Part shown: piece by piece, positions 11,572 through 26,700 of the stretch
How positions within the stretch are numbered: the first letter of the stretch is position 1
Layout: each line of letters begins with the position of its first letter
Source: Nelumbo lutea
Lineage: Eukaryota; Streptophyta; Magnoliopsida; Proteales; Nelumbonaceae
Length of the DNA: 64,000 bases
Direction of reading: 5' to 3'
Assembly (NCBI GenBank): GCA_022828595.1
Contig: JAKGHH010000005.1
Coordinates: forward strand, 64,785,655 to 64,849,654
Made by a program: the position numbers and the translations under genes
The notes under the pieces: model-generated
Told to the model about the DNA's origin: nothing
The model's database searches: none
Seen by the model: the letters and a program-made list of their open reading frames with translations, nothing else

Positions 11572-13869
11572 ATATTTCTTTTTTTCAAAACACACCTGGA
11601 AGTCCTTTCAAATGCATCCCAAAATCAAAACATTCAGTTATTATAGATTGATACATATATCAGTTCATAGCATTTTCACTCATGCCATCTTAATGAATGC
11701 TCTGTCTAGGATGGAGAACGACACATAGCTATCATGACATTCATCAAGAGCCTACCTAGCATTGATCGCTACAATGAACTTCCATCATGTGATAACCAAA
11801 CTTTTCCACTATGCCATAACCCAAAAATCACAATCTCAACAACCTTAAGTGGAAGGCAATGTTTCTAAATATAGTGAAACAAAAGCAAGTTACTTTGTCG
11901 ATCTCAAGCATATGGGTCCAACAAATTTCACTTTTAATGTACCATTAAGCGTCCATACAGCTTATCTACATAGATACTACAAAGGAATGACAAAGCGTGC
12001 ACTTTGTTCCGTTGGCATTTTGTAATAGGTGTTTATCAAAATATCACCATGTCATTACTAAATCTATATTTTTTCCATCATGCTCATCCTTATGCATTGA
12101 TATTCACAAAATCGGGTTTTGATTTATGTATGCACTAACTATTGGGGAAGCTTCATTTTCACACTTCCCCCAACGGTAGAACATTTATTCACTATTCCGC
12201 TGATATAGCACTTAGTGGTGCTTAGTTGCTAATAAATAGTTTATCAATTACTTTTCTCGGTTTTGAAGACAAATCAAGTACAAACATTTATTTAATAAAT
12301 GGAAGATATACCAAACAAAATCCTGAAAAATAAAATGAAATTAAAAAAAAAAAACAAAACAAAACAAAGGTTGGCCTATTAATAAGTAAAAGTTTCTTTT
12401 CATTTAGACTTGATTTATCTCTAAACATTAACCTAACCCAACTTCATTGTAATATCTACAATTTCTGATACCTACAAATGACAATATGCCAAACAAAAAT
12501 TAACCAAAATATAATGAAATCTCCATAAATATTAAAAGTAAAGGGTCACTTTTCTCATTCCATCTCATTATTAGCTCCATTTTGTTGATTCATCAATTAC
12601 AGCATCCAAATTTGACATTTGATGTAAACATTGTTCTTTGTTTAGTGATCCGTTAATTAGTTATGTGCTAGTATCAATGTAATCAATCTCTATAATATAT
12701 CAATATTATGCCTTGCAAGAACCATTGAGTGGGTCACTTTTCCCCTGATCCATTTTTACATGGAAGATGGAACTTCATCCGTCTTGCTTCAATTTACATT
12801 TTTGGCAATTGATAAGATTCATAGCTTGTTAAGAATCCTACTTCAACTCGTATCTAAATGTGAATTAATGTGTATGGGGACATTTGTCATTAACCTTGTG
12901 TCCTTCAGCATGTTTCTTTCTTCCATAATCTTGTGTATATGCACCAATCTTCTAGTTGTTTCAATTGTAGGAAAACCTGCGTTTCAGTATACCTCTCTAA
13001 TATAAAATCAATATCTTTAATTTTATAATAAACTATATTAACATTTTATAAGTATAATTTTTCAGTCAAGGTTCAAAATATCAATATAGACCGGTCTACA
13101 CCCTGAAACATTGTGTATAGGGCATATCGGAGGGATCCCGATACGATACTATCAACTGATACGCCCCAATATATTACAATATTTGGACCTTTGGTTTCAG
13201 TAATAGCAGAAGTGGCAAATAAATGGGCGTTTAATTTTGGTTCCTAAAAGCAAAAACAACTTAAAGTGGCTAACAAAAGCATCTGGGCTGCTTCATGTGA
13301 TTATTAAAAAACCATGGTGACAACTGACCAAATCAAACATTAATCTGTTCCTTGTTTTAGCCACTAAAGCATCAGCAGTATATATAGATTCCTATATTGA
13401 TATGCCCAATATGATAATATATATACTGTTGTCACTCATCATAACAAATTTGATGAATCAAATAAAAATAAATAAATTAGCACAATCTAACTATGTTTCG
13501 TTCAATATTTCATGTCTTGTCTTAACTACCCACCATCCATATATATGTTCCTAGTCCCTAGAGAAAAAGCTACTGAAGAATCTTCCTTCAATTAAAAAAG
13601 AAAGAAGTATGAAAATAAAGCCATGTAGAACGGAAAAATTTTGGCTGTTTCTTCCAAACAGTCAAAGTGATCTCATGTAGAACAGGTTAGGAATTCAATC
13701 AAGAGGGAACAAACCTGTGATCCGTACACATAGCCTGTTGTACATGACTTTGTTTGTAGCAGATCCCAAGTGGCAATATACACCCAATAATAAGTATTTT
13801 TTTCACTAATAAATATAATAGAGAGAACCTAGTGAGTTTTAATTTCGTATCTAAACGTTTTCTTTTTTA

Positions 13870-14113
13870 GGCTGTGTTAGGTTGCAGTGCAATTTTATTT
13901 GCACATGGGAGTGCAAATGAAAAAAATATGAAAATTCTCCCATAATTTTATTTTGGGTTTTGTTTTATTCTGCTTTAGGTCCATTTGTACTGCAATCAAA
14001 CAAAATAAGTTAAAATTTAAAATAAAAATAGGCCAGAATTTACACTTGAATCATTTACACTGTCAAAGTTTTGCATCAGTACAAATTTATTTGCATTGCA
14101 ACTAAATGCAGCC
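13870..14113. mobile_element. PIF/Harbinger-like (Tourist) MITE
   Basis: This 244-bp element is flanked by TTA at 13867-13869 and 14114-14116. Its ends are GGCTGTGTTAGGTTGCAGTG and, on the other strand, GGCTGCATTTAGTTGCAATG. A TTA duplication with a GGCTGTGTT-like terminus is characteristic of PIF/Harbinger MITEs. It is non-coding. Confidence 0.8.
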
Positions 14114-14584
14114 TTAAGAGAAAAACAGAAGAAATCATGTTAACACAGAAAAAAAAAAAAAAAAAACAGATAATTACAAGCGATGAGAAAGGGCACTAAG
14201 CATCTTCCAAACAATAAAAAAGAACTTGACAGTGAAAACAACTTAACTTGCAAAGTAACAATAATTTACAAGAAAGAGTGCAGCTGGAATTGTCTTACTG
14301 GAGTCAATAATTTGGCATATTTGTCTCAAAGTTTCATAAATCTCCTGCAGAGTGCAGACCAAAATAAGCACTCACCCATTGAGGCTTTATCTGGTTGGCC
14401 TAAAAAGAAGGAAGAAAGAAAAAACATTCTCAGATTTAGACATTTAATTTAAAGAAATAAAATGTCTCTTTTTTCGTTGTCATTTAATTTAAAGGCCAAA
14501 GATTTTTTATTTTTTATTTGTTTTTTTGGTAAAAGCCTAATTAAATGTCTGGGCACATACTACACACGAGAGCCATTTTCTTCT

Positions 14585-14665
14585 TACAAAAAGTGGGGAA
14601 AGGTAGGGAGAAACCTGTACAGATCTTGTATGGTTTTCTTACATTTCCCTTGAAACCAAACACGA
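14585..14665. mobile_element. Degraded relative of the 781-893 MITE
   Basis: It shares GGGGAAAGGTAGGGA and a downstream CCCTTGAAACCAAACACG with the palindromic element at 781-893, in the same order. Ends are not clear. Confidence 0.35.
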
Positions 14666-16199
14666 TCGAGTAAATTTGTAGGAAAATGAAAAAGAACATC
14701 AACTACAATAATTTTATTTGTTCAAAATGGAAATTAAGAAATGGTTTTCCACCCAAATAATTGGGATAAAAAGTTGAGCTAATCCACTAGGGGCCGGGTG
14801 ATATATGAAAAGTAGCGCACGTGTGTACGTGTGTACGTGTGTGTAAGGCCTACGGAGTGGTGGCGCTGGATGTGGATGCACATACATAATACATAACATG
14901 TGTTGAGGCAGTGTTTTGCTCTTCAAAAGCCCATCTAAACTGTAATAAAGGAAGACCTTTCAACGTTGATATGTCGAGTGTCGAGAGGCCAATATCATCC
15001 CACGTTTCCAATGCTTATGAGCCGTTGGGCTTTGGGATGGAAACCTATCTTCTAACGGCGATACACATCGACGATGGCAGAATCAATAATCATCAATCAT
15101 AGTGGCCGTAAGTAAGTTTTGGAGAGAGAGAGAGAGATTTCTGTTTTTAATTAGACGACGGGTTCCGTTCGAATTAGGGAACCATGGGTTGATAACGACA
15201 ATTAAAAAAGGGAATAGGTCCCACGTCTTCGTTAACGATGCCGTTTGCCGCCTGGTTACGGAAAACGTAGGTCCCGCCAAACCACCCTTTCTCTTTTCAT
15301 TATGCAATATATTACGAATTTATGATACAACCCAAGGGGGACCACTTTCCCACCATTAATTATACCAAATATAAACAAATAAAATAAAATATTAAAAAAA
15401 AAAGAAGACGATGAAAATAGAGCCTACTGGCCACTTCTTCGTCCCAAAACAAATTGAGATCACATTCATTCCGTACGGTAATTTCGATCGCTGGGTTTTA
15501 AAGTTTGAGGCCCGGATCGGATCCCGAAATCGTAAGTACTGTCCTGCTCGGCTGCTCCTGCTCCTGTGTGCACTGCATCCGTTGCTTGCTTCGTTACTTT
15601 TACCAAATTGAAATATGGGAATACCGCCCTTTCTCTACCCTCTTCCTTCACCCACTATTTATATTTTACGATTTTCTTTCTTCTCTTCGCTAAAACTTTT
15701 GCACCAAATATTTATTAAAAAAATAGTGGGAGCCCTTACAATGTATGAGTCCTTAGATGGAAATATTCCATGTAGTCACGCTCTAAATTATTGGAGATCG
15801 TACGTGAAGTTGATATCGTCCTCGAAATTGTATGGTAATTATCATAGAAAAGAAGAAGCAATGTTTTAGATTATATATATTAAACAATACCAACTTTGAT
15901 GTCCCACTGGATTTGGATGATGTATATATCTGATATTGGATTGGTAACCATCTTTTTCCTACTTTGCACAGTCTCTTCTCCTTTCCTCTCAATTGGATAA
16001 TGGGTACAATTCATGGAAGCCCATTGGATTGAATTTTGTTTATAATAACCAACTGGGTTTCTTTCAACTTGTACTGCACCAATCCATCGTCATTCCTGCT
16101 TCCCAGCTATCTGATTTTTTTTTTTTTTTCTATTTCATGAGCAACTTTTGATGAATCAATTATGTATGAAAGGTACAATTAATTGTAGTGGATGATTAG

Positions 16200-16745
16200 A
16201 ATTAGAGGTGTTTACGGTTCAGTTAATTGAATCATGGCCCCTTTTTGTAAATCAAACCAGTGGTACCGTTTTTTTTTTTATTTTGCCAAACCCAAACTGA
16301 ATTGGTATCACCGGTTAATCGGTCTGTCGGTTTTGGTTTTTTATATTTATAATATATATTATATAAATACATGTATAATATTATACTATAAATAATAAAT
16401 GATATATAATATATTATAAATATTTTAAAAATATATAATATATTTGAAAATAGATCATTATAAATATAATATAAGTATATATTATATATAACGAATATAT
16501 ATTTATATAAAATACATAAAAAATATGTAACATATATTATAATATACATATAAATATATACCGGTTTGTTCGATTAACCATCGATTTTTTTATAGATTAA
16601 TCGAAAATCGAACCAGTTGTTTGATTTTTTAAAAATTCCAAACCGAAACCAAACTGACCGATTCAATTAACCACATTTTGTGATTCAATTTTCTCAATTC
16701 GATTCAATTCAGTTTTTCGGTTTTTCATGGACACCCCTAATTAGA
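16200..16745. repeat. AT-rich foldback with ACCGGT blocks
   Basis: The outer ends AATTAGAGGTGTTTACGG and, read on the other strand, AATTAGGGGTGTCCATGA pair. Inner blocks around ACCGGTTAATCGG and ACCGGTTTGTTCGATTAACC enclose an almost pure A/T core at about 16340-16560. This is a widespread kind of non-autonomous plant repeat. Confidence 0.55.
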
Positions 16746-19700
16746 ATTATTTGATAGACAAATTTTAAATCTCATGTAACAAAAATAATACTATTCAATT
16801 CATTGGATGAAATGGGCATTGCATGTATACTATTCAATTCATGAACTGCATGTATATATATTAGAGTCGTATTCCTAATGAGCAATTGCTTTCGTAGCAA
16901 ATAAGTGGTTCCCCTGACGTTATATGTGTGGGCAATAATTTACTTGTGCCTGGCTAATTGGGGCCAGCTATACAAACAACATTTGTCTATTCCACCATTA
17001 ATAAAGATTCTTGAAAATGATATGGCAAAATAAATCTCATCACAAAAAAAAAAAAAGAAAAATTCAAGAAATACAGTTTGCAATCTCTGTATAGTAGGGT
17101 GTGCTTTATTGTTTCCAACTTTCTAATGGCGTTATGATATTTTCAAGACAAATAAGCAAGCAAAATATTTAATCCCATGCAAAAACCACCGTCGTAGCAC
17201 TCATGTACATCTATGCAACCATGTAATCCCATCCAAGAAATGTTAATTCGCCATTAATTAGTAAAACAAATGGGTGAGATTTTAGAGAGAGAGAGAGAGA
17301 ATAAACAACGTAACAGGCATTACTGGAGAACCAATCGGATATCATAATCAGGAATCGTAAACCTGGACACACGACAAATAGCTTCAATTTCACGTGTAAA
17401 GCTCCTATTATGAATTGTACACTGGTATTCCTTCCAGAGTTGGCTCAGTTGGGAGTAGCGCGAACTTTATCCAGGTCATCTGCAGCCCCCGTACCCTTCT
17501 CTGCACACTTGAATGATCTCATACAATACATGCCGGACAAGTTCACTGCTCTCTATCTCCTAATTACCTCATCCACTCAGCTAGCCAAGCCACTCATAAT
17601 TAATTAACCCATGCACAGCGTTTCTTATTTTGTTTATAAGTATAACGTCGTAGATCATCCTTTTGGAAGTACATATTCCCTTTTTTTTTTTTATAGGGAG
17701 AAGGAGATGGCATTTAATTATTTTTTTTCCTTCATGCCATTTTTTGATTTTGTTGTGCACAAAATCTTGTTTCAATATGTTCATTTCGTATCTCTTTTCC
17801 TATAATATATCCTATTGAATATAGAGTTAAAATAGCATTATAGGGGTGTGTGGTTCTTTTTCTGGATTTTGAGAGAGGGAAAAATTGGTCAATGAGATTT
17901 TGATTACCATTGACCAAGGTTCTTATATTCTTTTTTTCGATTTATATGAGGATTAGAGAAATTTTATTTTCTTGCATACCATCTCTTAATAAATAACTTT
18001 TCCACCTCCGGGGAAAGTTAATGGGACCACACGTTTTCATACATAATACAGCTAACCAATTATCATACAATGTGAGTGCTTTTTTATTTTATGGCTGTAA
18101 GTTAAATAATTGATGTTTGAATATGTTACCTTGAATCAACATTGTCCATATCCATGACAAAGAAAAACGTCGCAACTGAAATAGGTGTCGAGTAACTATT
18201 GAATCAAGCTGGATTCTTGTCCAAGAGTTCTCTTACGCAAGGTTTAAATTTGTTGCATTCAGATGAAGGACCTTAATGTGCCAGTTGTCTCATATAAATT
18301 AGGTACTTGTACTTTTATAGTAGCAGGTCCACTGAAAGTTTTCCCTCTTACATATATATAGAGAGAGATCCATGTTTTAATCATTTAATTATATGGGTAT
18401 AATACATAATGTTGGTACTCCATAATTAATCTACAAAAACAGTAGATGTCATCAGTCATCGACCATATTGACGGAATCCATCCATTTGACCCCAGGAATA
18501 TATATAGGGTACTTCAGCCTATACAATCCACCTTCTCTCCTTAGTTTTCTTTATTTTGCAATCAACCTGAACAGTGTGAGAACCCTTCGAAACAGAAAAG
18601 GTTGAAAATGAGATTGAGCGCCAAAATATGGGCAGGATAATGTACAGCTTGGCAAATTTTGGTGTTGTATCAAGTACCTTAATAACGTCACACAGTGTAT
18701 TCAAGTGGCAGGATCTCCCAACTGGAAGCAAAGAGCGACGTCACAACTTACAACCAATACAAATACCACCGGCGTTGTAGACTCATACCGTTTTAGTTGG
18801 TGACTAGGATATAACCTGTAATTATATTAGCATGGGCTTGTATGATGGAGTCCACGATTGAAGAGATACTAACCAAGTAAACAACCTTGCCACATGGCAA
18901 AACATTGCGCTTGAGCTCATAACACGTAGCAAAACTTGCTATCCATTTGTTAGGGCTTGTTTTTACTGTGTGCATGTTCTAGCCTGATTAGGTAATATTT
19001 ACAGGTTGATTTGGCCATTTTTCCCCAGCCCGGCCCCCACTCAATACATGCGAATCCTCCACTTTAACATGAAAGATATTAGACCAATTATGATATACCA
19101 CGTCATCCTTAAGTCTGAAACCCACGTGTATGGAGCTGGCATGGTGCACAATGATTGGTCAAGTATTACGAGTAGAACTGTAGGCAATGAGAGCTCCTCG
19201 CTCTCTCGCAGCATTGTCGTGGTCTAATCGTACATATATGGCTTCTGCCTACAATTACAATCTTTTTTTTTTTTTAATAATAAATATTTATACTTGACTT
19301 GAATGACAGAAGATGGGGTTACTGTGTCGCCTTCGCAGATGGTTCATGAATGAGAGAGAGAGAGAGAGAGAGAGGGGATCCAAGCGGACAATTCCGTAAA
19401 ACAAATTTCTTTTTGGCACACGCGAGAGTATGACACTTCCTTCGCCTTTGCAGCGAACAGTTGGAAACTGCAATACAGATAGTGATATCTGTGAGTCTGT
19501 GTTAAATCTGCCCTCTCTGCGGTGTTTATGAGACCGTCAATGTCCATCCAAACTTGAGTCACTTGACTAATACCATACCACAAGAGAAAAACAAAAAATA
19601 ATGCAAAGAAATCAGACTTTTGTCTTGTGTTGTGATAGAATAATCAATAAGCTGCCCCCTCTCCCCAGCTGCCACTTTGAACCATTGGATTGGTGTCAGA

Positions 19701-22317
19701 TTGCTTTCTTTGCCAATTCAGAGTGAGGTAAGCATGTCGCACTGCACGGAGATACCAATTGATGGCAGAAACATCACCCTCTCCTGCCCTCTCTATAACT
19801 ATAAACTATCATCTTGTTTCTCCTTTCCCTTCCCCCCCCCCCCCCTTTTTCCTTTTATCTTTTGTAATAATATCATTTTATAACGATTAAGGTTCAATAA
19901 TCTAATAAAGTTTAATTAACAAAAGTAATTCCGATGCTTTCATATTTCCTTAGACAGAGTCGACCTCTTCTAAATTAAATATCAACGGCGAGTTCAAATC
20001 CAGACCATTTGATGAGTCCAAAAATCCCAAAAAAAAATAAAACTGATTAGCCACGTGTTGATTGTAGGTAATACTGGGTCCCACCGCCCAAATTTCTGAG
20101 TCAAACATATTTACTTATGTCAGACATATTATTCTGTCATTGCTAACACCGTGCGGCCGTCTCGCCTCCTCCATGCGCACTTGCCCAGCAATTAATAATT
20201 ATAAAGAGAAAAGGGGGAGTGATTTGGGCACATCCCATTTTTTATAAACCGAGCATATGCGTTATGTGATTTCCTGACGCATGAAAAAGAAGCAGGGAGC
20301 AGGGGTGTGCCGTGTGCATGTGCAACCTTCAAAAGAGAAACACAGGTTTTCTCTACCTTTCCATTTTCTTTCAAATCAAACAAACTAATTAAGGGAATAT
20401 GTGGAAATCTCTCGCCTCCCTAGGCTCTTTCACTTTCAGTGCAGCTGAAGGAGTATACTCTCGTACGAGGAAGCGTGGAGCGTCAATGGCAGCAGGTTCG
20501 ACGTCCATGGAAACGGAGGGAGGGAAGTAAACAGTAAACACCGGTCAGACGTCAGAAAGGGAAAATTCGACCGTTTGGGAAATGCGAAAAAAAAAGAAGA
20601 AAAGAGAGGTGAATTCAATTGAATGGGTTGATCAGTTCTGACTTGAAACAGTATGATCATCCCTGGCATGTCTCTTAATGATGGTGGTCAGATGTTTGTT
20701 TATTCATTCATTTCTCCGGCTGTTTTTGCCTTTGCTTCCTGCGTCCTGCATCCTGCCTCCTGCCTCCTCCCATTCGTCCACTCGCACGGACAATTCATTC
20801 ATCCATGAGACGACGATTATGATTCCTTTCGTCCACCTCACATGCGCTCCATCACCATTCACCAACCCTCCTCCTGATTATTGATTCCTTTCGTCCGTTC
20901 TTTGGAGACGACGACGTGGCAACTGCTAGAGTTGGTTCGAGAGAGAGAATTTTCCAAACAGTGGATTCTATTTCTAGAGGCAATGAGTGATGAAAACAAC
21001 CAACTGAATGAGTGCGTTTCCATCAAATCATCGCCCAGCTACTAACTAATAATGAACATGTAGCAATAGGTCCCACAGCACAGCAAGCAGACCACACGAT
21101 TCTTCCATCTGATGGCATAAATAGAAATAGCTTATAGCTACCCCTTTTGTCCCATTAATGAATGAGTCGTAAACACAATAATGTCACCCATTTTATATAC
21201 ACATACACGTTGATGATCATGATACCCAAAAACCCACAAACAAAAAGGAGATAAAAATACAATAAGATCATCAACATAACATAATTATTATTTTGTATAG
21301 AAGCCAAATTGCACTGCCTGTAGTCTGTATTCTATAGAGATTAGAGTTATAGACTATAGAGAAAACTGCAATATTTACCGAATCCAGAACAGCTGGATGC
21401 CTGGATCCTTTGCATCATCGATCTGCTTTTTTTTTTTTTTAATAAATGAAAATAACTAAGGAATTAATGTGAGCCTAGTGATTTTGTGTATCAGTTGCGA
21501 CTATCCACTTGGAATGTTGTGCGATGCATACAAATGAAATACTAACCATTAAGTTATAATAAATTAGGTGATTTAAAATGGTGTGTCTGTTCATACCTAG
21601 ATGGGGCATCGATTAATTAAATAAATCATTATCAATACATTCATTATACACGAAGCCTCAATTAATCAAGCATGAAGTTAAGTACTGAGATGCAGAGAGA
21701 GAGAGAAAGGGGTAACGTAAACGGTGGCACTTTCCACCTGGCCAATCCCCTCCTTTTCTCATAAAACGGTGTCAATATGCTCGTGTCATCGCTGCCTACG
21801 ACAGTGAGAAAGCTGGACCATCTATACAAGAATCCAAGACAATTTGGCTTTTCTTTATTATTATTATTTTAATGATATCTATACATTCATAGAATTAAAC
21901 ACGGACCCTTTCAATCATATCTTATTTCCATTGTTTTACTCCATCGACTTGTTATCATACAACTTTTGTTTATATTTCCAACTTGACCACATATTTACTT
22001 ATTTATTTTTGCTGCAACAAACCCCACCGCATATGATAATACGCATCTAGTAATAGTCATGACTAGCTGAGAGCTGGTATATGTTCACGAGACTATAGTC
22101 ACCTAAAAAAATTTCTACAGTGGCCATCAAATTCAAGAGACAAGCTCAATGCATTTGCATGGACATGGGCTACCTCACACCATGTTAGAGCCTTGCCTCG
22201 CTATCATGCTTATATAGTGTACGAAATTTGATGATGGCTTACATTGTCACCCAGACCCAATGCTCAGATGTTGTTGGCATGCATGGACATCGGTATGATA
22301 GAGCATGTATATAATTA

Positions 22318-22667
22318 AAGGGCATGTTTGGTGTATTCTTCCATATGGTCTTTTGGCTGTTTATAATTTGGACAGATCAATTTTTGGTCTATTCTTGTTT
22401 AGTTTAAGGAAGATTTAGCTGCCAAAAACTGGAATTCTGAAAAGATGCGAGATGTTCATTTTGGGCTGATTTCGAAAAGATCTAAAAAAGTTTTTTTTGC
22501 TTCTTTTGCATTTTATTCTTATGTAAAAAGACAGGGAAGACGTACAAAAAGACGTGAAACTGTCAAACTAATTTCAAACTGTTCATATCTTCATGCAAAA
22601 ACCAAATACATCCTTTGACTGTCAGAACTACCAAAAGATCTTTTTAGAAAGACACACCAAATGAGCC
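22318..22667. mobile_element. MITE with possible 8-bp target duplication
   Basis: TATAATTA occurs at 22310-22317 and 22668-22675. The element starts AAGGGCATGTTTGGTGTATT; the other end, read on the minus strand, is GGCTCATTTGGTGTGTCTTT. Subterminal TCTTTTGG blocks also pair. An 8-bp duplication would fit a hAT-type MITE, though the termini are offset by two or three bases. Confidence 0.6.
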
Positions 22668-22675
22668 TATAATTA

Positions 22676-23685
22676 CTGACGTGCCCTAACTATTTAACCC
22701 ACTCAACACCAATTCATCAGAATTGATCCCAAGGATAAGTTTGGGAATAATGCAAAAGTTATGGATTTTAATTTGGACTCTTCCAAATTATGTAATTGGA
22801 AGGATTTATTTAATCAATTGTCGAATGGGATTGCATTAGGGTATATAGGTTTCTAGTAGAGTCAGACTCTTCCAAACCAAGCTAAACGACACCATTCGGT
22901 AGTGGGGGCTAGAGTTTCCTTGTGGGCTTTGTACAATTTAGTTTGAACGTGACGTTTGGATATAATATAATCACACGGGCAATCAAATCTTAATTAATTG
23001 CTTGTTTGTATGAAATAAAATAAGGCGGCAGTCACCTAATGATGGTAGACCCTAACCAACCAATTTTCCCGATTAAATTAAGGAGGTGGGAATCAGTTAT
23101 TTGGATACTAGTATCACACTGACCAACCAATTCATGTTATTTTACTTAGCTCAAAAGCCTCGTGAGCATGTTCCCCCACCCAAGTGTTGATCATTCAACT
23201 CATCCTCTCTATTGGTCCCAAAAGTTGAAAATCATCCATGTTGAGGTACATTTAATTATATAAAAATCATATAAACTTAATGTTGATTTTGTCAATTTCA
23301 AAGGTGCCAATCATGTCTCACAATGACTCAAGTTATTTATATATATATATATATATATATATCAAATCAAAATGGGTGTACGCCTTTTATAATAATTTCA
23401 ACAAGCGATACCACAAAATATTAATTCCCTTCTCCGGATCTCAAAGAACAGACCCAAATGGGTACGGTACCTTTTCTGGGACTGTGCATCATACTATATT
23501 ACATATGACAAGAATGGGTTAAGTAATCATTCCATTAATTCAAACTCGTTTAAACAAAATATTATATATGTACTACCATGGTTGGGCGCTTCATTTCCGT
23601 CTCCCAAACCCATAGGAAAATCCTTGGTGCTCACTTTACGGCAAATACTATCAATGCCCAACTGAAGTGATTTTTCTTCAACTCC

Positions 23686-23720
<35 letters not shown>

Positions 23721-26700
23721 CTTCCTGTTATGTGATTATTACTTCTGCTTTTGGTGAGGGAAGGTGTGATCAAACCAGTGGCAAATCGTTGTCCCACTAA
23801 CGACTGACTTGGGACTTGGGTATATCACAAGATCTAAGCAACATTACTGAAGTTGTAGACATGACAAAATAGCTATTTTAAGTTTCTAAGGGACATCAAT
23901 ATTTCATTAATTAGACCACAACTTCTAATTGTTGCAAAATGCAGATGAGAGAGATCTAGAAAAATTAAATCAAACTAATTTTTTTCTTAATTTGTCATAA
24001 AACTAAAATTAATTCCAAAGTAAACCTTAAAGGAGGATTAAGCAGAGAGGTGGGTAAGAATCCTACAGGTGTGGGTAGGAGATCCGAATAAATGAACTGT
24101 CCCCGTTTAATAGCCACGTGTGCCCAATTGTTGCCAGTCTTAGTTAAAATAATGGAAATTGACACAAAAACCCACAAATTATATCACAATAAGGTGCACT
24201 TTATGCAAATTAAATTGATGTACCACCTATTTGAATGGTTGTACAACCACAAAAGTTTTGATAACTCATCTACCCACCATGCCAGTTACCAACACAAATA
24301 CACTTAATTATGGGCGCTCTCTTTCTCTCTCTCTCCTTTATACTCCTCTCCTCTCAAAGTTTCGCTGCTGGTGGGGTAGTTTGACTCAGGTCAGTAAATT
24401 GTGCTCTGGGTTTTCTTTAGGAATCAGACCACCACATCCTTCTCAATTGGGTCGCTTTCCCCCTAGAAGGTACCTTAAAATCGAACCAACATTCTCATTG
24501 TATTCTTCTTCCTTCCTTCATCTACAAAAAAATAATAATTTTTTTTTCATATCAACCCGCCCAATTTTTCTTCATCTCACTTTTTTTTCTTTACTTTTTA
24601 ATGTCTAAGTGTTTATTGGGATATAAAAGCTCAAAATTAGAAAAATGAAGGAAGGGGTGAATAAATTTCTTTCTTTCTCATATTTCATCCATGAAAAAGA
24701 AAATTTCATCATCGTATTTCAACCAATAAAGGTGGATTTGGATTTGGAGAATTGGGTTGAAATTTTGGATGGTGAAGGCCCCTGCAGTTTTGGCTATGCT
24801 ATGCTCCCTGTAGATAACGACATTGAAATTATTAAGGTAGGACAGCTTTGAATTATAGAGGAAATTAAAGAAATGCTGACATGGAGGTGGTCCTCTGTTC
24901 TCATAATGAGTACACGTGGAAGGTTCCGGCAGAGGGTGGGCACAGCCACGTGGGAGGTGTGGTCCAAATGAAACCACTAGTAAACCTGTAGTAGTGCCAG
25001 GCTGTTGGGCCGGAGTACGGAGTAAATTTATTTATTGGTAAATCAAGGAGAGGACGGGGCCCAAAAGGGTGGGGGGGGGGTTTGGTTTATGCAGCCATGG
25101 AATGGGACGTGATATTTACAGAGTACATAGTGTTTGAAACTTGGGGATGATGGGCCTCTTCTTGGTTGGGCTGGTCGTCCAACTTGTTTCTCGTAACGTC
25201 CATCTCACCTTTGGCTCCATTCGGCTTGGCTCCACTGCCCTCTTCCTTTTGGTTCACCTTCCCGTCTATCTCAATTCTCATGCATGGCAGAGCATCAGCA
25301 TGCTCTCCAATCCATATCATATATTAGACACTGTAAATACGGACCCAGGATGGTACCCAAAAAAAAAAAAGTGATGTACCTGTACCTGTAGTAATAACTA
25401 ATAATAATAATAGACCAAGTCTACCTCTACCATACCATCAAATTTGTTACGACTTATGAGAATCTCATCGGGACAACTTTCACCGAAAAGACTCCATGTG
25501 GACGGTCCACTTCCAATAATGGCTCTCTGTGTATGTTCTCGCCGTAGACCGTCTAAGAAAAGCATGACAAAAAGATTGGATCTGGATGATTCAAAATTCA
25601 AATGCAGATCCAATAGAGGACCCGATTTTTAGATCCATATTCGGCATGAGAACTTATGAAATGCAATCCATGCGTTGCATTATGTCATGCTCTGTTTCCA
25701 CGGTTCGAGCATGGGGCTGGACCCCAATACCCAATTCTAATTTCTAAACTAGACACGGAGGAGATCTGATCTTACCTACTTGAATCCGAACTTATTTGAA
25801 AACGGACCCTCGTTGTTCAAAGAATCCAGATTTGGAAAAGACAGATGAGGATCTGATATATGAGAAGTAGGATATCTAAAGGATGGCCCAGATAATTGGA
25901 AGGCAACCCTAATAATTGAGTTTTTTTTTTTTTTTTTTGAGGTAAACACCATAATAATAAATTAATAATAATAATAATTGACAAAATGGTAGCTCTAATC
26001 GGGGTTCGCTCGCTTGTCCTTGTGATGACAGGAAGCAATGGCGGATTAATAATCTCCACTCTCCAGTCCTATTTAGTAGTTCAACAGGCTAACAGAGGGA
26101 GAGACTCGGACAGTAAGACTCGGTGCTTCAAACAAGATTTCACTCATGTCCATGTTTACAGGTCAGGATCAGTAACTAGATAGTAATAGTCGGTCGGATT
26201 CTTTGTCATAAACATTGGTCTAGATTCTAGAAAATTGGGTTCACATGCCTAGTTACAGGTGTTCACATTTAGGCAATGCGTGCTACGTTAGTTCATACAG
26301 TGACCGCCCACCAAGTGTTTGATCTATTTGTTTAACTTCTGTTTTTTTGTTTTTTTGGTTGTAAATTTATTATATTTGTTCAACTGAAGCCAACCCGCTA
26401 ATCTTCTATCGGAACTGGAAGATATTGGTCTACAGTTACACCACCTGAGCCTGATTCATGGGCGTAAGTCTACGGGGCTGACACGGTGTAACCATGTTTG
26501 GCCCCAGTATTCCGAATGGAAGTGTGGACAATTCCATGCTCGCCTTTTAACTTGACAACCTAAGGCAGCTATCTGTTGAAGTTGGGAAAAACTTTGGCTG
26601 TTTGAAAAAACCAGCTTGAGCTGTTTGGGCCTTTGAGGGCTTTTTGCACATGGCACGTAACCCCATTTAGTCCCTTGTTTTTTTTTTTTTTTAATTAAAG

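Larger units (their letters stand above)
8921..13866. other. Intergenic, no gene recognised
   Basis: AT-rich. It contains inverted-repeat elements at 9161-9880 and 11329-11571. Short open frames (for example 10533-10715 and 12760-13005) show no recognisable domain and are probably chance. Confidence 0.6.
14117..22317. other. Intergenic, no gene recognised
   Basis: No convincing coding region. Contents include a degraded MITE relative near 14585-14665, a foldback at 16200-16745, GA microsatellites (about 15121, 17284, 19351-19372) and a C-run at about 19830-19844. Open frames here are under 110 codons, without recognisable domains, and several cross simple repeats. Confidence 0.6.
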
